DNA of 64,000 bases from Tamarix chinensis (Eukaryota > Streptophyta > Magnoliopsida > Caryophyllales > Tamaricaceae), in NCBI GenBank assembly GCA_030549775.1, contig CM060181.1, positions 34,752,563-34,816,562 of the forward strand. The letters are read 5' to 3'. A program made the translations under genes and the position numbers. Positions within the stretch are counted from its first letter, which is position 1, and each line of letters opens with the position of its first letter. Shown piece after piece: positions 1-13,148 of this stretch. Below the pieces are notes generated by a model. That model did not search any database. It saw only the letters and a program-made list of their open reading frames with translations, and was not told the origin of the DNA.

Positions 1-1823
1 AGACTGACGTAACCTTAACCCCGATCCATCAAGGACTTAACCAAAGACTAGATGCCCACGCTTTCAAGCCCCAAACCCAAAATAAAGTAGGCCCACTATC
101 ACCCATCACTAAAATTGTACATATGATCCTCTGCTCATGGGAATGAGTAGGTGACCAAAAAAGGGAGCACATTAGTATGCTTTATCCTAAGTGATCCAAG
201 TTACCTCCTCAATGGAGTGATAAGCACACAAAGTCCTAGAATAATGTGGAGATCATACTAACATACATCATGCATATGTCATATAATTAGATAAACATGC
301 TCTTACATGGTTATATGTTACATCAAAACTTCATACCACAAACTCCTAAAATAATTTAGGACTCACCATGCTTAACAACACAACACAACACAACATCATA
401 AATAGAAACATAAAACTTACTAAGCAAGTTATTCAAATTACTATTAGGGTTTCTACCATCCATTCACATAATTTTCCATTAGGTCTATCAACTTACATAA
501 TGCATTAAGTCATTTATTTATAAGTCATGATTTCTCTTCACACGCTTTTCCTTTTATTTTTCTCTCTATCAGTGTCCTTATTCTGATTCTTATCTAGCGA
601 TGGACTATGCACCACCCCATGGTTTCACATACTATGGAAGTCTATCTAACCTAGAGGATATAAAGTTTGGCTAAAGCCAAATGGATGTAAAGTCTAGCCA
701 AAGCTAAAAACCATCTAGGTGACAAGAGCCTTTACTATTGATCTTCCTAGTACATCATCAATGTCTAAAGAAGGTAAAGCACTAGGATCTAATAGGATCC
801 CACCTGAAGGTAAAGCTTGAAGGCACCAATAAAAATCTGATGGCAGACTAACCCCTAGTAGCTAATGGAGGATCAGGTAACCCAGACCCATATACATTTT
901 GATCATCTTCCACCTTAAATGATTAGTGAGTTATTTTCTAAGGTTCTGTGACCATACAAGGCTCATACAACATTTATGTAATACATCCACATACTTATTC
1001 CACCTTAACCATCTTTATCCCTCCAACCATGTACTGAGATTTACACTAGTTCTTTATCAATATAAATAAATCCATCACAATACTCCATTTTAGTCTAATA
1101 TCCATATTAAACTTGATCTTGAAATCATAACATACTTATTCTGGTTTTTCCTCTAAAGCCTTCACAAACACATATTGATAATGCCATGAATTCTGAACCA
1201 TTTAATCCATCCACTACATTTCTCAATCCATGCCAAAAAGTATATTTCCATCATTAAATAATGGTACAGTAGCATTAGGCATACTCTTAAAACAAATCAA
1301 GTCCAAAGTATCAAAATCACACACTCTAGTCCAACAAGTCGATCAATTTGGGTTAACCATTTGATTAGTTTTACTAACCAGTCAATCAATTTAGGTTAAC
1401 CAGTCAATCTATTCAGCACAACCAAACAAAAGGTTCCCTCAAACTAGTTGATTGGTTTGGCCAAACTCTTAAACTACTTTGCGATAACTCGATCAATTCT
1501 GTCAAACCGATCAATGGGTTTAAATAGAGAGCAACTAAGATCACCATAGATGAATCAATCGATCGGTTTAGGCTAACTAGTCGACTATTTTAAGTACTAG
1601 TTGATTGGTATGACCTAACTAGTCAATCGGTTTACTCCCAAAAAGCCAAAAACAAACATTATTTAAGTGAATCACACTCTGAAATCCTACCACATCCTAA
1701 AAAAACATATCAATGCAACCTACCAATATTTAACAAACTCATAAACTATATCATACTTCACATTCAAGAAAATTGACCCTATTTTCTATAAAATCATGGG
1801 TTTTTTCTCAAAATTCATAATTA

Positions 1824-1868
<45 letters not shown>

Positions 1869-3160
1869 TTGAATCCAAAATTTTTTTCAAGTATATAGAA
1901 TTAACCTTTTACATAATAAATCGCATCATATGTTTATTTAGGCCACTATTTAAAGGAAAGGATGGCTTATTTGTTGTTTAGAAAAATTTTGCATGAGAGA
2001 GTGGAAAAAACAAAAGTGTAAGGATTTCAATTTCTAAAATTTTTAAAAAAAAAATTAGGACTCAAAAACCATTAAATAACTTTCTTAAATCTAAAAACTT
2101 AAATTGGAAAAGAAAACAGAGTTACCACACCCAAGAAGAAATAGAAAATGATTTAGCTAAAAACAACTCAACTTTCTCCTAAATCTAACTCTTTCTTACT
2201 TAAGGATAAAGTAAGAGGGAGCTAGAGAAATGATCATAAGAGTGTAGATAATTTGAATGTAAGCTTCGAGAGAAGAGAAGAGAAGAGAACACAAGTGCTA
2301 GAGATCTAAGATATTTTGGAGGCTAAAAGAAAAGTAAAAAGAATGGGTGATTAGGGTTATTTATAGCCAGCAAATTGGTTAAGGAACTAGTGGGGATATG
2401 AAATAGATCAAAAACCCTAATTTTTACTATTCAAATATGAGCTAAATTGGAGGATTTATGAAAAATGGGTTGACTTCTATCTCAAAGCTGAAATTGTGAT
2501 TTTTTAGAGAATATAGGTTGAGTTCGTCCAAAAAATATCAAACACAAGAAGTGTAATGGGAGATTAGTGTCGGAAGGAATCTCCATGATAAGGAGGGATT
2601 GTTTAAAAATTGAGGCATGCTTCCAAAGGCATGTGGAAGAGAGAGGTGGAAGAAGACAGTAGTGATGTCTTCCCCTCCTTTAATTGTCAAAATCGATCCC
2701 TCAAATCTACATAGGGCAGCAACTATGCCGAATAATTGATTAAAAAAAGGGTTAATAATATCTCAAGAATAGTTTGGAGTTGGATTATGAAGGTTTCATT
2801 TTGATATAAGGGATTTCCTATAAAAATAGAGCTTCAAAGAATATTACTCAATCCGACCTACCAATCAATCAATTTGGCCTACCATTCGACTCTTCTATTA
2901 ACTAGTCGATCGGGTTTCCAAACTATTTGATTTGTTCGATGAAATAAAACCCTAATCCAAAATGAAAAACTAGTCCATTGATTTATAGAATTTGTTGATC
3001 GGTCTACCCGAAAATTTGTTTTATTTAATTTTCCAAGCTTTATTCAAATCCATAGTTACATCAAACCCAATTATAGTTCCAAATCAAGATCAAAATTTTT
3101 TAAATTGTTGTCAACACCATTACTTTCCATTTAATACAACTTTAAAAAAATGGTATTACA
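1..3160 (-). mobile_element. Ty3/gypsy long LTR (3' LTR of the adjacent relic), partial
   Basis: The right edge on the plus strand reads GGTATTACA at 3152-3160, which on the minus strand is an LTR start of the TGTAATACC type. A purine-rich tract immediately precedes it on the minus strand, so this is the 3' LTR of the minus-strand Gypsy relic at 3290-5050. A minus-strand TATA box (CTATAAATAA type) sits at 2358-2368, about 795 bp into the LTR, as in sister copies. Bases 1-1150 resemble 48000-49380 in the same orientation, for example the shared phrase around GTGCACCACC and ACATACTATGGAAG. The LTR runs off the left edge. It holds no coding sequence, an AT run at 1829-1864 and several copies of an ACTAGTTGATTGGTTT-like phrase. 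Confidence 0.72.
1829..1864. repeat. (AT)n microsatellite
   Basis: An uninterrupted AT dinucleotide run of about 36 bp inside the first long LTR. Confidence 0.9.
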
Positions 3161-3175
3161 TCACTCCTTAAAGAG
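3161..3175 (-). other. polypurine tract of the Gypsy relic
   Basis: On the minus strand this reads CTCTTTAAGGAGTGA directly before the LTR start TGTAATACC. A TTTAAGGAG-type tract abutting a TGTAAT start is the usual plus-strand priming site of Tekay/Del chromoviruses. It fixes the orientation of both the LTR (1-3160) and the pol relic. Confidence 0.6.
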
Positions 3176-3289
3176 GTTGTGTCCCCAAAGCCTACTTATC
3201 AACATCTATACACATTATACAACACACAACAATTTACACATTACATTCCACAAGGCAAGATGGGTTACTACCCTCTTAAAAAAAATTAT

Positions 3290-5050
3290 ACCAACATACA
3301 TCATACTAGGAAGATAACTCTAGGTACTTTTCTCAAATCTCTTCCTTAGCCTCCCAAGTGGTATCCTCTGTATAGTGCCTTAACTAAAGGGATTTTACTA
3401 GCAAAATGTTCTTTGTTTGCGCTGTCAAATTTTAGTGTCTAGGTTGCTCACTAGCCATTCTTCGTAAGTTATAGAGTCATCAAGCTCTAATGACTTTATC
3501 AAGATGATGTGCGAAAGATCTACAATGTAATTCTTCAAGTGTGATATGTGGAAGACATTGTGTGCACACAACAATTCCATCGAGAGGGCTAAATGATAAG
3601 TGACCTCGCGAACTCAATCTACAATCTTACACAATCTAATGTACCTTGGATTGAGCTTACCGTTTATGCTAACCCTCATTACTCCCTTAGTGGAAGAGAC
3701 CCTCAAAAGGACCATTAGTCTATCTTCTCAAATCTGTATAGCTATTTTGTTGATCATGGGATACTCTCATATAGTATGCAATTCGTCAAATCTGCCTCAT
3801 CATCTCCTCAATCATCATTGGTCTCAACACAATTGTTAAACTAATATTACTCTGACATAAGGGACTTTGACATTTCCTTCCATATAGGGACACAAAAGTC
3901 TCCATCTTGATACTTGCAAGATAACTATTATTATAGAAGAACTTTATCAAGTCTAGGTTGTCTTCCCAAATACCTCTAAAATCTAACACACACCCGAAGC
4001 ATGTCCTCTAAAGAATGAATGGTTTTCTCTATCTTACCATCCATGGCTAGGTGAAAAGTAGTACTCATATTCAACTAAGTCCCATAGGAAGATTGCAACT
4101 TTTACTAGAATTGTGATAAGAATATGAAGTCTTGGTCTGACACATGTCTCTAAGGTCCCCATAGAGTCACAGTTGCTTCTTGTAAGCATTGGCTAACTAC
4201 TACATACCCCACATCATCTTCATTGTTCTGAACACTACCAACTTAGTCAGATGATCCACAAAAACCCAAAATAGAATCAAATACACTATGGTTCCTCCAT
4301 AGACCCACCATGAAGTTTATAGATATGTTGTCCTACTTTCCCTTCAGAACTTCTAGTGGTTGTACCAACCTTCCTAGTATATTATACTCAATTTTGACCA
4401 TTTTATAGGTCGAATATCAGGTACTGAATACAACCTCTCGGTTCATACGGGCTTGCCAATATAACTTCTTCACATCCTTTTAAAACTTAACCCCTTTAGA
4501 ATGGACAAAATAAGTAGTGTAATGCCTTCCTCTAGGAATTTTCTCTTAAGCTCAACATATCCCTGTGGTATGCACCATCTACAATAGTATCTGATAATAC
4601 TTTAATAGAGGTGAAAACCTTTGGTTATACCTTTTTTAATACACTGCTAGATCCTCTCAAGCTCAATATCACCAAGTTGACTAGCTCGGATCAACTTAAA
4701 GATTGAAGATGTGATGGTGAATACACTCATTCTTTTCTCCAAACTACTAGTAGTGATCAAATTGACCTCCATCTTCTTGAGCTCTGAACATAGATTATCT
4801 GAAAAACATAATCGTGCCTAAAGAATGTAACATCTTCTAGCTAAGTTCATCTTCCACTACATTAGCCTTACCCTCATGGTATGTGAACTCCAGATCATAA
4901 TACTTGACTAGTTCCAACCATCAACGCTATCTCAAATTCAACTTCTACTGTGTGAAAATGTACTTACCACCCTTATGATCAGTGTAGAAGTTAAATTGAA
5001 TACCATAGAGGTAATGCCTTTAAATTTCAAAGGAAAAAAACCATTGTAGT
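3290..5050 (-). pseudogene. Ty3/gypsy (Tekay/Del-like) pol relic: RNase H end, integrase, C-terminal domain
   Basis: Read on the minus strand, the region gives a decayed chromovirus pol. Near 5040-4930 it resembles the RNase H segment (HYLYG...FTDHKSL in the family). Around 4560-4620 it resembles the zinc-binding head of integrase. Near 3730-3300 it matches the post-integrase region: PMINKIAIQI, then a KGVMR segment, a GKLNPRYI segment, VTYHLALS, HNVFHISHLKNYI, a SYEEWLV segment and a final 'LYRGYHLGG..EEI' segment close to the chromodomain end. Stops and frameshifts are frequent, so no protein can be made. In the autonomous element this part processes the RNA template and integrates the cDNA. 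The reverse transcriptase and gag are absent; a foreign LTR-like start (TGTAACATCCCC, 5074) cuts the relic off. Lineage is inferred from the wording of the motifs. Confidence 0.75.
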
Positions 5051-5073
5051 AAGGTATAAATCATGTGTCAGTT

Positions 5074-5862
5074 TGTAACATCCCCATTTCTTCACTACCA
5101 AAAATATCTTTATTTTGGACTAAGAAACATATCATTTTTGGATATATATTGTGAGATCTATTTATTAATACATTATCTATGAATCTACATATATATTATT
5201 CACAATAAATAACATTTGAATGTTGTGGAAACTATAAAATAAATGAGTTCATGCAATCTTCACAAAAAAACTCATATTAGGTCTAGCTTATATTGACTAA
5301 AGTTGATAAGAGATGGATAATATTTAACTTTTTAACCTCCATAAACAAAAAATAAAGATTATTTGGGTTTGGAGAACCCATGGGCAGCTCCTTAATAGAG
5401 ATAATATAGAATATTGTTATTATAATAAAATAAACATATATAATATATAGATAAGTAAGCTAATGAATAAAGCTTAGTAAAAAACTTCATGAATAAATTC
5501 TTCATTGGCACTTGAGTTACTGCAAAGGGAGCCTCGTAATGTCTTTTAGAATCAAACACATAAAAACATTTTTCTAAGGATGGATAGCGTAGAAACACTA
5601 ATGTTTGAGGATGAGATGAGGTTCAAAATAAAGCTTGTGTAACCCTCCCTTTTTTCATAGATTAGAAAGAAATATTACATGTTTTTGGCAATCTCTTTTT
5701 ATATGGCTATTGCATAGGGTGCATGTGCACGCAAATAGTTCAGAAATCCCTTTCTTATTAGCCCTTCAAGCCACCAATCTACGGATAATAATAATTATAC
5801 ATATTTATTAACAACTGATATATAATATAAGTTCCAAAATAATGTATTATAGCTAAGATATA
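5074..5862. repeat. unassigned repeat-derived DNA with LTR-like edges
   Basis: It begins TGTAACATCCCC, the same edge type as the long LTRs, and a second TGTAACCCTCCC-like edge lies near 5636. No coding region was recognised. The short open frame here on the minus strand is AT-rich and resembles nothing known. It is best read as stacked truncated LTR pieces. Confidence 0.4.
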
Positions 5863-8800
5863 TGTAATAACCTATGATTAAAGATTTATAAAATGGGAAA
5901 TTATTGTGTTTAATATATTTTGGTTAAGGTTTAATCTTGATTTAGAAATATGTAGTAGGTATGATTTGAAAAGGAATTGGAAAAGGTTTGAGAAATTAAG
6001 TAAAATGAGTTTTGTTGGCGTACTAGTAGACTAGTTCTATAAATTGATCAACTAGTATGTCATTTTTAGCTTGAGTGGTGGTTTTAAGGAAATAATTGAC
6101 TAGTTTAGAAAGCATATAAAATTGTGTTTAGAATAGTCAAATGGTTGGTCAAACCAATCAACTAGTTTGTTGAGCTGTGTGAATTTTTTAGCCTTAATTT
6201 TTTTGGAAAAACTTCTTCTAACGTTGATTTTGATTATCCAACTCCAAATTATTTGTTGAGTAATCTTTAATTGTCTTTAGCATTTTCTCAAACTTTTATT
6301 TGCCTTGATTATTTTCGAAGGTCTTATTTTGGCAAGAAAAAAAAAGGGATCATGACCTCATCCTTTATCTTCTTCTTCCTCTCTCCTTTGTATAGCTCTA
6401 CAACAGGTGATTTATTATAGATTATCTCTGCACTATTAAGATATTTTTTACTTACACCGATCCACTCATTTTCCTTCTTATGTTAAACCTCGCTTTGGAA
6501 AATATCGACCTACATTCTCTAGAAATCCCTAGTTGAGCCCTAAGAGGAAATTCAACCCTATTCATGATTAATACACCCTATATAGTCTGATTGCAAAAGT
6601 TAAAATTAAGGTTTTGATCTATTGTATATCTTTACTTTATTCCTTAACCGATTCTTTGATTATAAATAGCCCTCATAATCTTTCCTCTTTACCTTATTTC
6701 AACTATCAAAAATACTCTAAGTTTTCCCATACTTGTATTTCATTCTTCTCCAAGTTATACCTCTATTCTAATTCATTTATCTCTTCTGATCCATTTTCTA
6801 GCTTGCTCTTATTTTATCCCTAAGCAAGAAAGAGAGATTTGACAAAAGTTGAGTTTAGTTTCAAACTGATATCCTTGGATTTTTCATAGAGCTGATAACT
6901 CTGATTTTCCTTTTCTTAATTTATATCTTCTAATTTCTAAAAATTTTAAGGAGTATTTTGAGTTTTTGTCACTTTTCTTTAAGGTTTTTAAGAGTTGAAA
7001 TCTTTCGACTAAAGGTTTTACCTTCATAGTGTGGAATTTGTTTAAGCTTTCAAGTAAGTCATTCTTGTCTTTGAAATGTGGTACAAATGATCATATGAGC
7101 TAGTATAGTTGGTAAAGTAATAATATTTGTATGCATATATTATATTTTTGGCATGTTGGTGATGCATGTTAGAATATCTAAGATTCTTGAGAAAAGTATG
7201 ATTTCATGAGAAATTATGGCATAATATTTGTAAATGTAGCATAATTAGTATTTGAGCATATGTAACCTTTGTTTTCAGTAATGGTGGCATTGTAATGGTG
7301 GCATTATGATGTTGATATTGTTGGATTTTAGAGCCTTGATCATGATTAATATCCCTAAAATGTGTTGTTTGTAAGAAAAATAATTGATTATTTAATCTAA
7401 ACCAATTAACTCGTTCCTAGAACAATCAATTGGGTAGCCTAATCGATCAACCAAGTGATCTATGAAGACTTTGATCATTCTCTATTTAAACCCATTAGCT
7501 AATTATGCCTAATTTATTGACTGGTCATTATAAAATTCAACTAATAAGCCCATCCCATTGATTGGTTCTAGAGTAAAAATTCTTAGTGGCCTTTAGTTAC
7601 ACCCATTTATTAGTTTATTAGAACCGATTGAGTGGCCTTAGAGTAGTCAACAAGTCTGACCAAATCAATTGACTGGTTTTTCACAAGGAACTTTAGTGTT
7701 TGGATGAGCCAAACTGATTGACTAGTCTACCCAAACTGATCAATTGGTTTGGTGGGAGAGGGTTGTATTTGTTTCCTTTTATCTTGGTATGGTTTGACAT
7801 TGGATATTATAATATAACATGATTCTTTAATGATGAGAATGCACATCTTGGCATAAATTAACTAACATATGGATGGATAAATTGGTTTTAAAATTATGGT
7901 ATTCTTAAGAGGTGTCTCTAAAAGGTTTAATTGGGAAAAATTGGAGAATTCATGATATGATGCTACTACTGAATGATATGTTTTATATTCTTGGTGTAAT
8001 TGGGTTAACTTAATGGATGGATCTAACTTGGGTATGTGCTTATGGAATTCCCATCACATATTTGGATGGTAATAATGGTTGTGTTGGAGTGGTTAAGTAG
8101 ATGTATTACTTTGGTTGTGATGTGAATCCTATGTAATAACATGATCTCTAAGGATAAAATGCTAATCACTTAAAGTGAAAGAAGATCAAGTAGTATATAG
8201 GTCTTCATTACCCAATCCTTGATTTGCTATTAAAGGTTAGTCTACCCTTAGATGTTCATGTGTGATTTCAAGAAGGCTTTTATAAATATCATAATATATC
8301 AATATCATGGTGCCTTACCAACTATAAACATTGATGATATACTAAGGGTATTGATACTAAGGGGCCTAGTTACCTAGATGGTTTAACGTCTTTGACTAGG
8401 ACTTATGTTCATTAATGGTTACTTCAGTTTAACTTATATCCATCAGTGGTTACTTAGCAAGGACCATACTTTATCCCATTTGGTTTGTATGGCTTCCATG
8501 GTATTGTGAGACCTTAGGGTGGTAATCCTTCCCATTGATCAAAAAGGTATAATGGATTAAGAATAAATAACCTAAAGAATTATGTAAACTTAGAAGATGG
8601 GCCTAATAAGTAACTTGTGTAATGGATGATAAAAGAGCCTATTTAGTTATTTGAATAAATTTATTATGTGATTATAAGTTTTTATCCCTAATATCTATAT
8701 TGTTATGATGAGAATGATAGTTTACAATTTTTCTAAGTTGATATTACATGAAATCATAATGCAGTCTATGATTCAGATAATGCGTGTATACCTAACTACA

Positions 8801-9180
8801 GAGTGTAAGAATGATATGTGTTTAATATGATTTCTATATTATGTTATGGCCTTTCATGCTTATGATTCCCATTGAGGAGATAACTTAGCTTACTTAGTAC
8901 ATATCATAATAATGTGCCCAATTATCCGATCACCTACTCAATCCCACAAGTAGAATAACATGTGCGCGATTTTTAGGATAACCAATAGTTATCCTACCTT
9001 GTGTTGCGCTTTGGGCATAAGAGCATGGATAATCCATATGTTTTATGTACATCCTTCATAGAATTGGATTTTTATTTTCCCCTAAAAAATGATTTTCTAT
9101 TTCCATGTATTTCAATGCTCTAATTACTCAATATTATATATTTCTATAGTAAAATTAGCGTAGATTTGGAGAGATCCATA
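5863..9180 (+). mobile_element. Gypsy long LTR fragment, plus orientation
   Basis: It starts TGTAATAACC at 5863 and has a TATA box (TATAAATAG) at 6662-6670, about 800 bp in, as in the other copies. It contains the family phrase 'ATCACCTACTCAATCCC' near 8927-8943, the reverse complement of the ATGAGTAGGTGA phrase near 141-157. The right part is interrupted by a minus-strand Copia relic. There is no coding sequence; short frames such as 6614-6823 are chance. Dispersed GACTAGTTGATTGGTT-like phrases cluster at 6015-6180 and 7375-7765. Confidence 0.62.
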
Positions 9181-9189
9181 CCAAATAGA

Positions 9190-9640
9190 GATTAACAAGA
9201 TTATGCACAATTGTGCATTCAAAAACAAAGCATAAAAATTTAGGAAAAAAGTAGAGATCTTTATTCGTGATCTTTTTTAATTACAAGATGATTAAACTAA
9301 TGAATCAATAAATTACACAAAACTAAAATTCTCTTTAAATGGAGAGTTCTATAGAGAAGAAGAAGAAGAAGTTGGGATGCATGACTCTTGATAGCTAGGG
9401 TTTAAATATGTCTTCTTCTATAGAAGACCAAAACCTTGCAGAGCAAAACATCGTGCTTCAACAATATGGAAAAATATGATATGTATTTAGGAAACACAAG
9501 GCCACTATATTTATTTCCTTACTTTTGAATTTTTCCTAAAACACATAAAAATTTCTCTAATAAACACGATATGTGTTTATTAACATGGTACCACCGTGTT
9601 TCTTATATAACATAATATACTATACTAAACTTCTCTAACA
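9190..9640 (-). mobile_element. Tnt1-like Copia 3' LTR, degenerate
   Basis: On the minus strand the LTR starts TGTTAGAGAAGTTTAG at 9640. It continues through a TATAAGAAAC stretch, a CT-rich leader and an AATAAAGATC polyadenylation-like block near 9255. Its lower edge is not sharp, lying somewhere around 9190-9215. No flanking duplication was identified. Confidence 0.5.
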
Positions 9641-9759
9641 CTTGCATGAATCCACATAATGTTATGTTGTCCTAAAATATCTAGTCAAAACTCAGAATTC
9701 TCTACCTTGACACAGTATTTGTGATGCATGACATGTAAAAACCTCTATAAAAAACCCTG

Positions 9760-10865
9760 GCACGACAAAGGAACTATGGCTAGATTATCCTCTGTTGTCT
9801 CCCTAGAGGAATTCCTCTTTGCTCCATCTATTTCTAGGATCCACCAACTTCAAAAATAGTGGGTCTATCAGAAAGGTCTCTATCACCCAACTCAACCTTA
9901 ATCTCCACCTAGCCTGAAGAAGTCTCCTTCTCTACCTCCTTAGTGACACCATCACAAGACTCAGTCTTCTAGAGGAACACACTCATTGAAGGTAATATCT
10001 CTGCTGGTCAACAACTTTGATATAGTTGGTTTCCATAAATTTTATCCATTCACTCTTGATATAAAACAAATAAAGATACACTTCTTGTCTCTAGTATCAA
10101 GTTTACCATCATTTACATAAGTATAAGCCAGACAACAAAAGCCATGAAAATTAGAGTAATCAGTTGGCTTACCATACAACAAATCCTCAAGTGTCTTCAA
10201 ATCAATGGATCTATTTTGTGACAAGTTAGCTAAGTGTGTTGCCATATGAATTGCCTTAGCCCAAAAATCTCTACACAACCCTATTTGTGATAACATGCAT
10301 TGAGCCTTCTCTAATGGGGTTTTGTTCATCTACTTAGCAACCCTATTTTGCTATGGTCTTCCAACACAGGTGTGGTGTCTCTGTATCTAATGATCTTGTT
10401 ATAAATTTGTGAAACCCTACTCAACAAACTCAATACCATTATCTATCTTTAGATACTTTACCTACTTCCCTGTTTACTTCTCTCTCAAGGTCATCTAGTG
10501 TTTGAAAACACCAAACACATCATTCTTATTATTTAAGAAATAAACCCATACCTTTCTAGAGAAGTAGTTACTGAATGTGAGCAAGTACTACAAACAGTAT
10601 TTGGAAAACACTGTCACTAGATGCCATAAATCTAAATGAATATACTCAAGAATCACTCTCGTACTATGCTTGTTTGTAGAAAAGCTAACCCTCTTCTGCT
10701 TGCCAAATACACATTACTCATAGAATTCCATAGTACTTCTACTTTTTCCATACAACAACCCCCTCTTAGAGAACTTAGTCAGACATTTGACACTCATGTG
10801 TCCTAGTCTCATGTGCCTAGGTCTCGTAACATCTGATTTTGATAACCTTGGTGATCACCTTTAGG
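9760..10865 (-). pseudogene. Copia (Tnt1-type) integrase relic
   Basis: On the minus strand from about 10830 the text reads RHMRLGHMSVKCLTKFSKRG, a GAG-pre-integrase segment, followed by a broken integrase core. The frame 10329-10042 (95 codons) is the clearest part: MNKTPLEKAQCMLSQIGL, FWAKAIHMATHLAN, then KTLEDLLYGKP and AYTYVNDGKLDTRDKKCIF. This matches the integrase C-terminal half of transposon Tnt1-94 polyproteins. Reverse transcriptase and RNase H are missing between this segment and the LTR at 9640, so the copy is internally deleted. Stops and indels exclude function. It lies inside Gypsy LTR DNA. Confidence 0.78.
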
Positions 10866-10879
10866 AGAAATTATAAAGA

Positions 10880-11545
10880 AAAACAAGGTTAAATTTCTCC
10901 ATGGCTAATATGGTAATAGCTATGGAGTTCTAAAGTAACGCACAATAAAAAAATCTAAAAACATAAAAAGGGCTAAAAAACAAAAAGGAGAAGGAAATAA
11001 GACTATAAGTTATTATGAATTTGTATGGGGTAAATCATTTATTCTGGCAGTGCATAAAAGAGAGAGAAAATTGAATAAGAAGAGGATAATGTTAGTGAGG
11101 TCATCAACCACCTCTTGATAAATCTAGTTCCTTGAATCATTAGAGGTAGGAAAAATCTTACATCAATGGTTAAAATTATTAAAGATAATTTAGAAACTAT
11201 TTTTTGAAATTGATTATCAAGATTTAAGATCATTAGGAGAATTTTTCACATGAGTTTGAGTTCAAAATTAAATCAAGTCAGGTAAACCAACAATTAAAAT
11301 AGTATACCCATTGATTGGTTTCACCTTAACATAAAATCAAATTGAAAATGTGGGCTAGTTAATCATTTTATAAAACCAATCAATTTTTGCAGCAGAAAAC
11401 CAATTTCTTCACTTATCTCCAAACTTTTCCAAATCTTTTGCAAATCAAACCTAAAACACATTTCCAAATCAGATAAAAAATGATCAAAACATGATTAACA
11501 ACATAAATTTTCACATACTATAGGCATAATTTATGGGATGTTACA
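10880..11545 (-). mobile_element. Gypsy LTR fragment, minus orientation
   Basis: The plus strand ends GGGATGTTACA at 11545. The reverse complement starts TGTAACATCCC and about 100 bp further reads GATTTGGAAATGTG...TTTGATTTGCAAAAG. That matches the start of the plus-oriented LTR at 5863 (GATTTAGAAATATG...TATGATTTGAAAAGG). The two copies therefore face each other across the Copia relic. No gene is present. Confidence 0.5.
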
Positions 11546-13148
11546 ACTTAATTGGTTGATTGTTAGGCCTTATGAGTAGAGGGACTATGCCTTTCCATCA
11601 GTTGGTTTATACGCCTTTACATTCAATAGATTACCCTATTTTATATATTTTTATGACCTTTGAAATTTGATTCATGTCCATGGTTTTGTAGCAACCTAAT
11701 AATGTTCCTTAATACTTGTTTGGGAATGTTTAACCATCATGCTTTGTTGGTTGACTTGGTGGACTATAAGTTTAAGTCTTTCAATTCACCTTGATTTTAG
11801 TTAGGGAATAAAAAGAAATAAATAATAGAAACCACATGGTGGATTGAGCATGTATGTGTTAATGGATGGTATAGTTATGGATTTTCTCTTCATGTCATAC
11901 TTGTTTAATTGATAATAATTACCACCTTAATTACCCTTAACGAAGAGTTTGGAATAGTATGAAACTTTTAATAGTTATGTTTGGATTATGTGGCATGAGT
12001 ATCTTTTATATGCCTTTAATTATTAATATAATAAGGTGCTAAATATTTAAAGGGGAAGAGAATTCAACTTAACTTATGTTTATTTGACTCTCAGAGTAGC
12101 TAACTAGGGATAGCTATTGGATTATGGTTTGCCTATAGGCAAAGGAACCCAGATAGGTTTCAGTACCTCTTCCACTCTATTTACACCACTGATGTATTTA
12201 AGTGGTGTTGACACTCAAGGGTTAGAATACCTAATATGGTTGAGATTACTCACTATCTTAGCTTATGTACAATATTAGTAGATAATGATGATTACTTTCA
12301 TATGGTTACCGATTACTAATATGCTATCAAGGTCAAGTCCCATGATGGAGAACTGAAGTGCTCACTAGAAATTCTTATCAATTCTTGAAAAATTCTTATA
12401 ACTCTACATGGATATAAATTACGTGGTCACCATTATATAAATATAATCATTCAAATAATCTTATATGGTAATAAATGACCTCTAATGTCTTCATATGACA
12501 CCTAATATGCATTTCTTATTTATCAAGGTTCATGATGGTGTATGTGATCCTTAATCCTTATGATGCATGTAACCTTTCATGATACCATGTATATTAGCTA
12601 ATATGAAAGACTCAAAGTTCATAAACATATGCAAGTGTACCATGCCATGAGCATCTTATGAGCATATAATGTCACCCTAGCATGTTAATGCATGATCATG
12701 AATTTATGTTTGGCCAACATGATCAATATGTTTTCTATGACCTTATATGGTTTATGAGTTCCATATTTGGTAAATTGGATTACTTAGTACACAAGTACTA
12801 ATATAGTTGTCTAATTAGTCACCTGCTCAACCCCATTAGCATATGACCTTATGCAGGTAGTGATGGTTAGCCAGTAGGGGCCATATGCATGTTTAAGGTT
12901 AGGTAATTGAGATTTGAGACACTTGGTGTGTTGCTCTCTTCTGATGGTCCCTTGTGACCAATGGATTAAGTTAGAGATACCCTTTTATTTTATTCCCTTT
13001 CCCCCTTGTAATTTGTATTATTTTAGGTTTTTATGGCCTTAGTTGTAAACCTAAACTCTTTATCTCTTAAGTTATTTGCACACTCTATTTTTCTCATGTT
13101 TTATTCAATATTGTTTCTAGCATGGGAAGGAGGATGGTACTTCTATAT
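11546..13148 (+). mobile_element. Gypsy long LTR fragment, plus orientation, split by a solo LTR
   Basis: It contains the family phrase 'GTCACCTGCTCAACCCC' near 12820-12836, in the same orientation as 8927-8943. It appears to continue after the solo LTR insertion (13149-16153) into 16154-16269, which ends GGGGTATTACA. Its own start was not located. No coding sequence was seen. Confidence 0.5.
13144..13148. repeat. target-site duplication TATAT, left copy
   Basis: TATAT precedes the TGTAACACCCC edge at 13149 and is repeated at 16154-16158 after the GGGGCATTACA edge. Confidence 0.75.
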
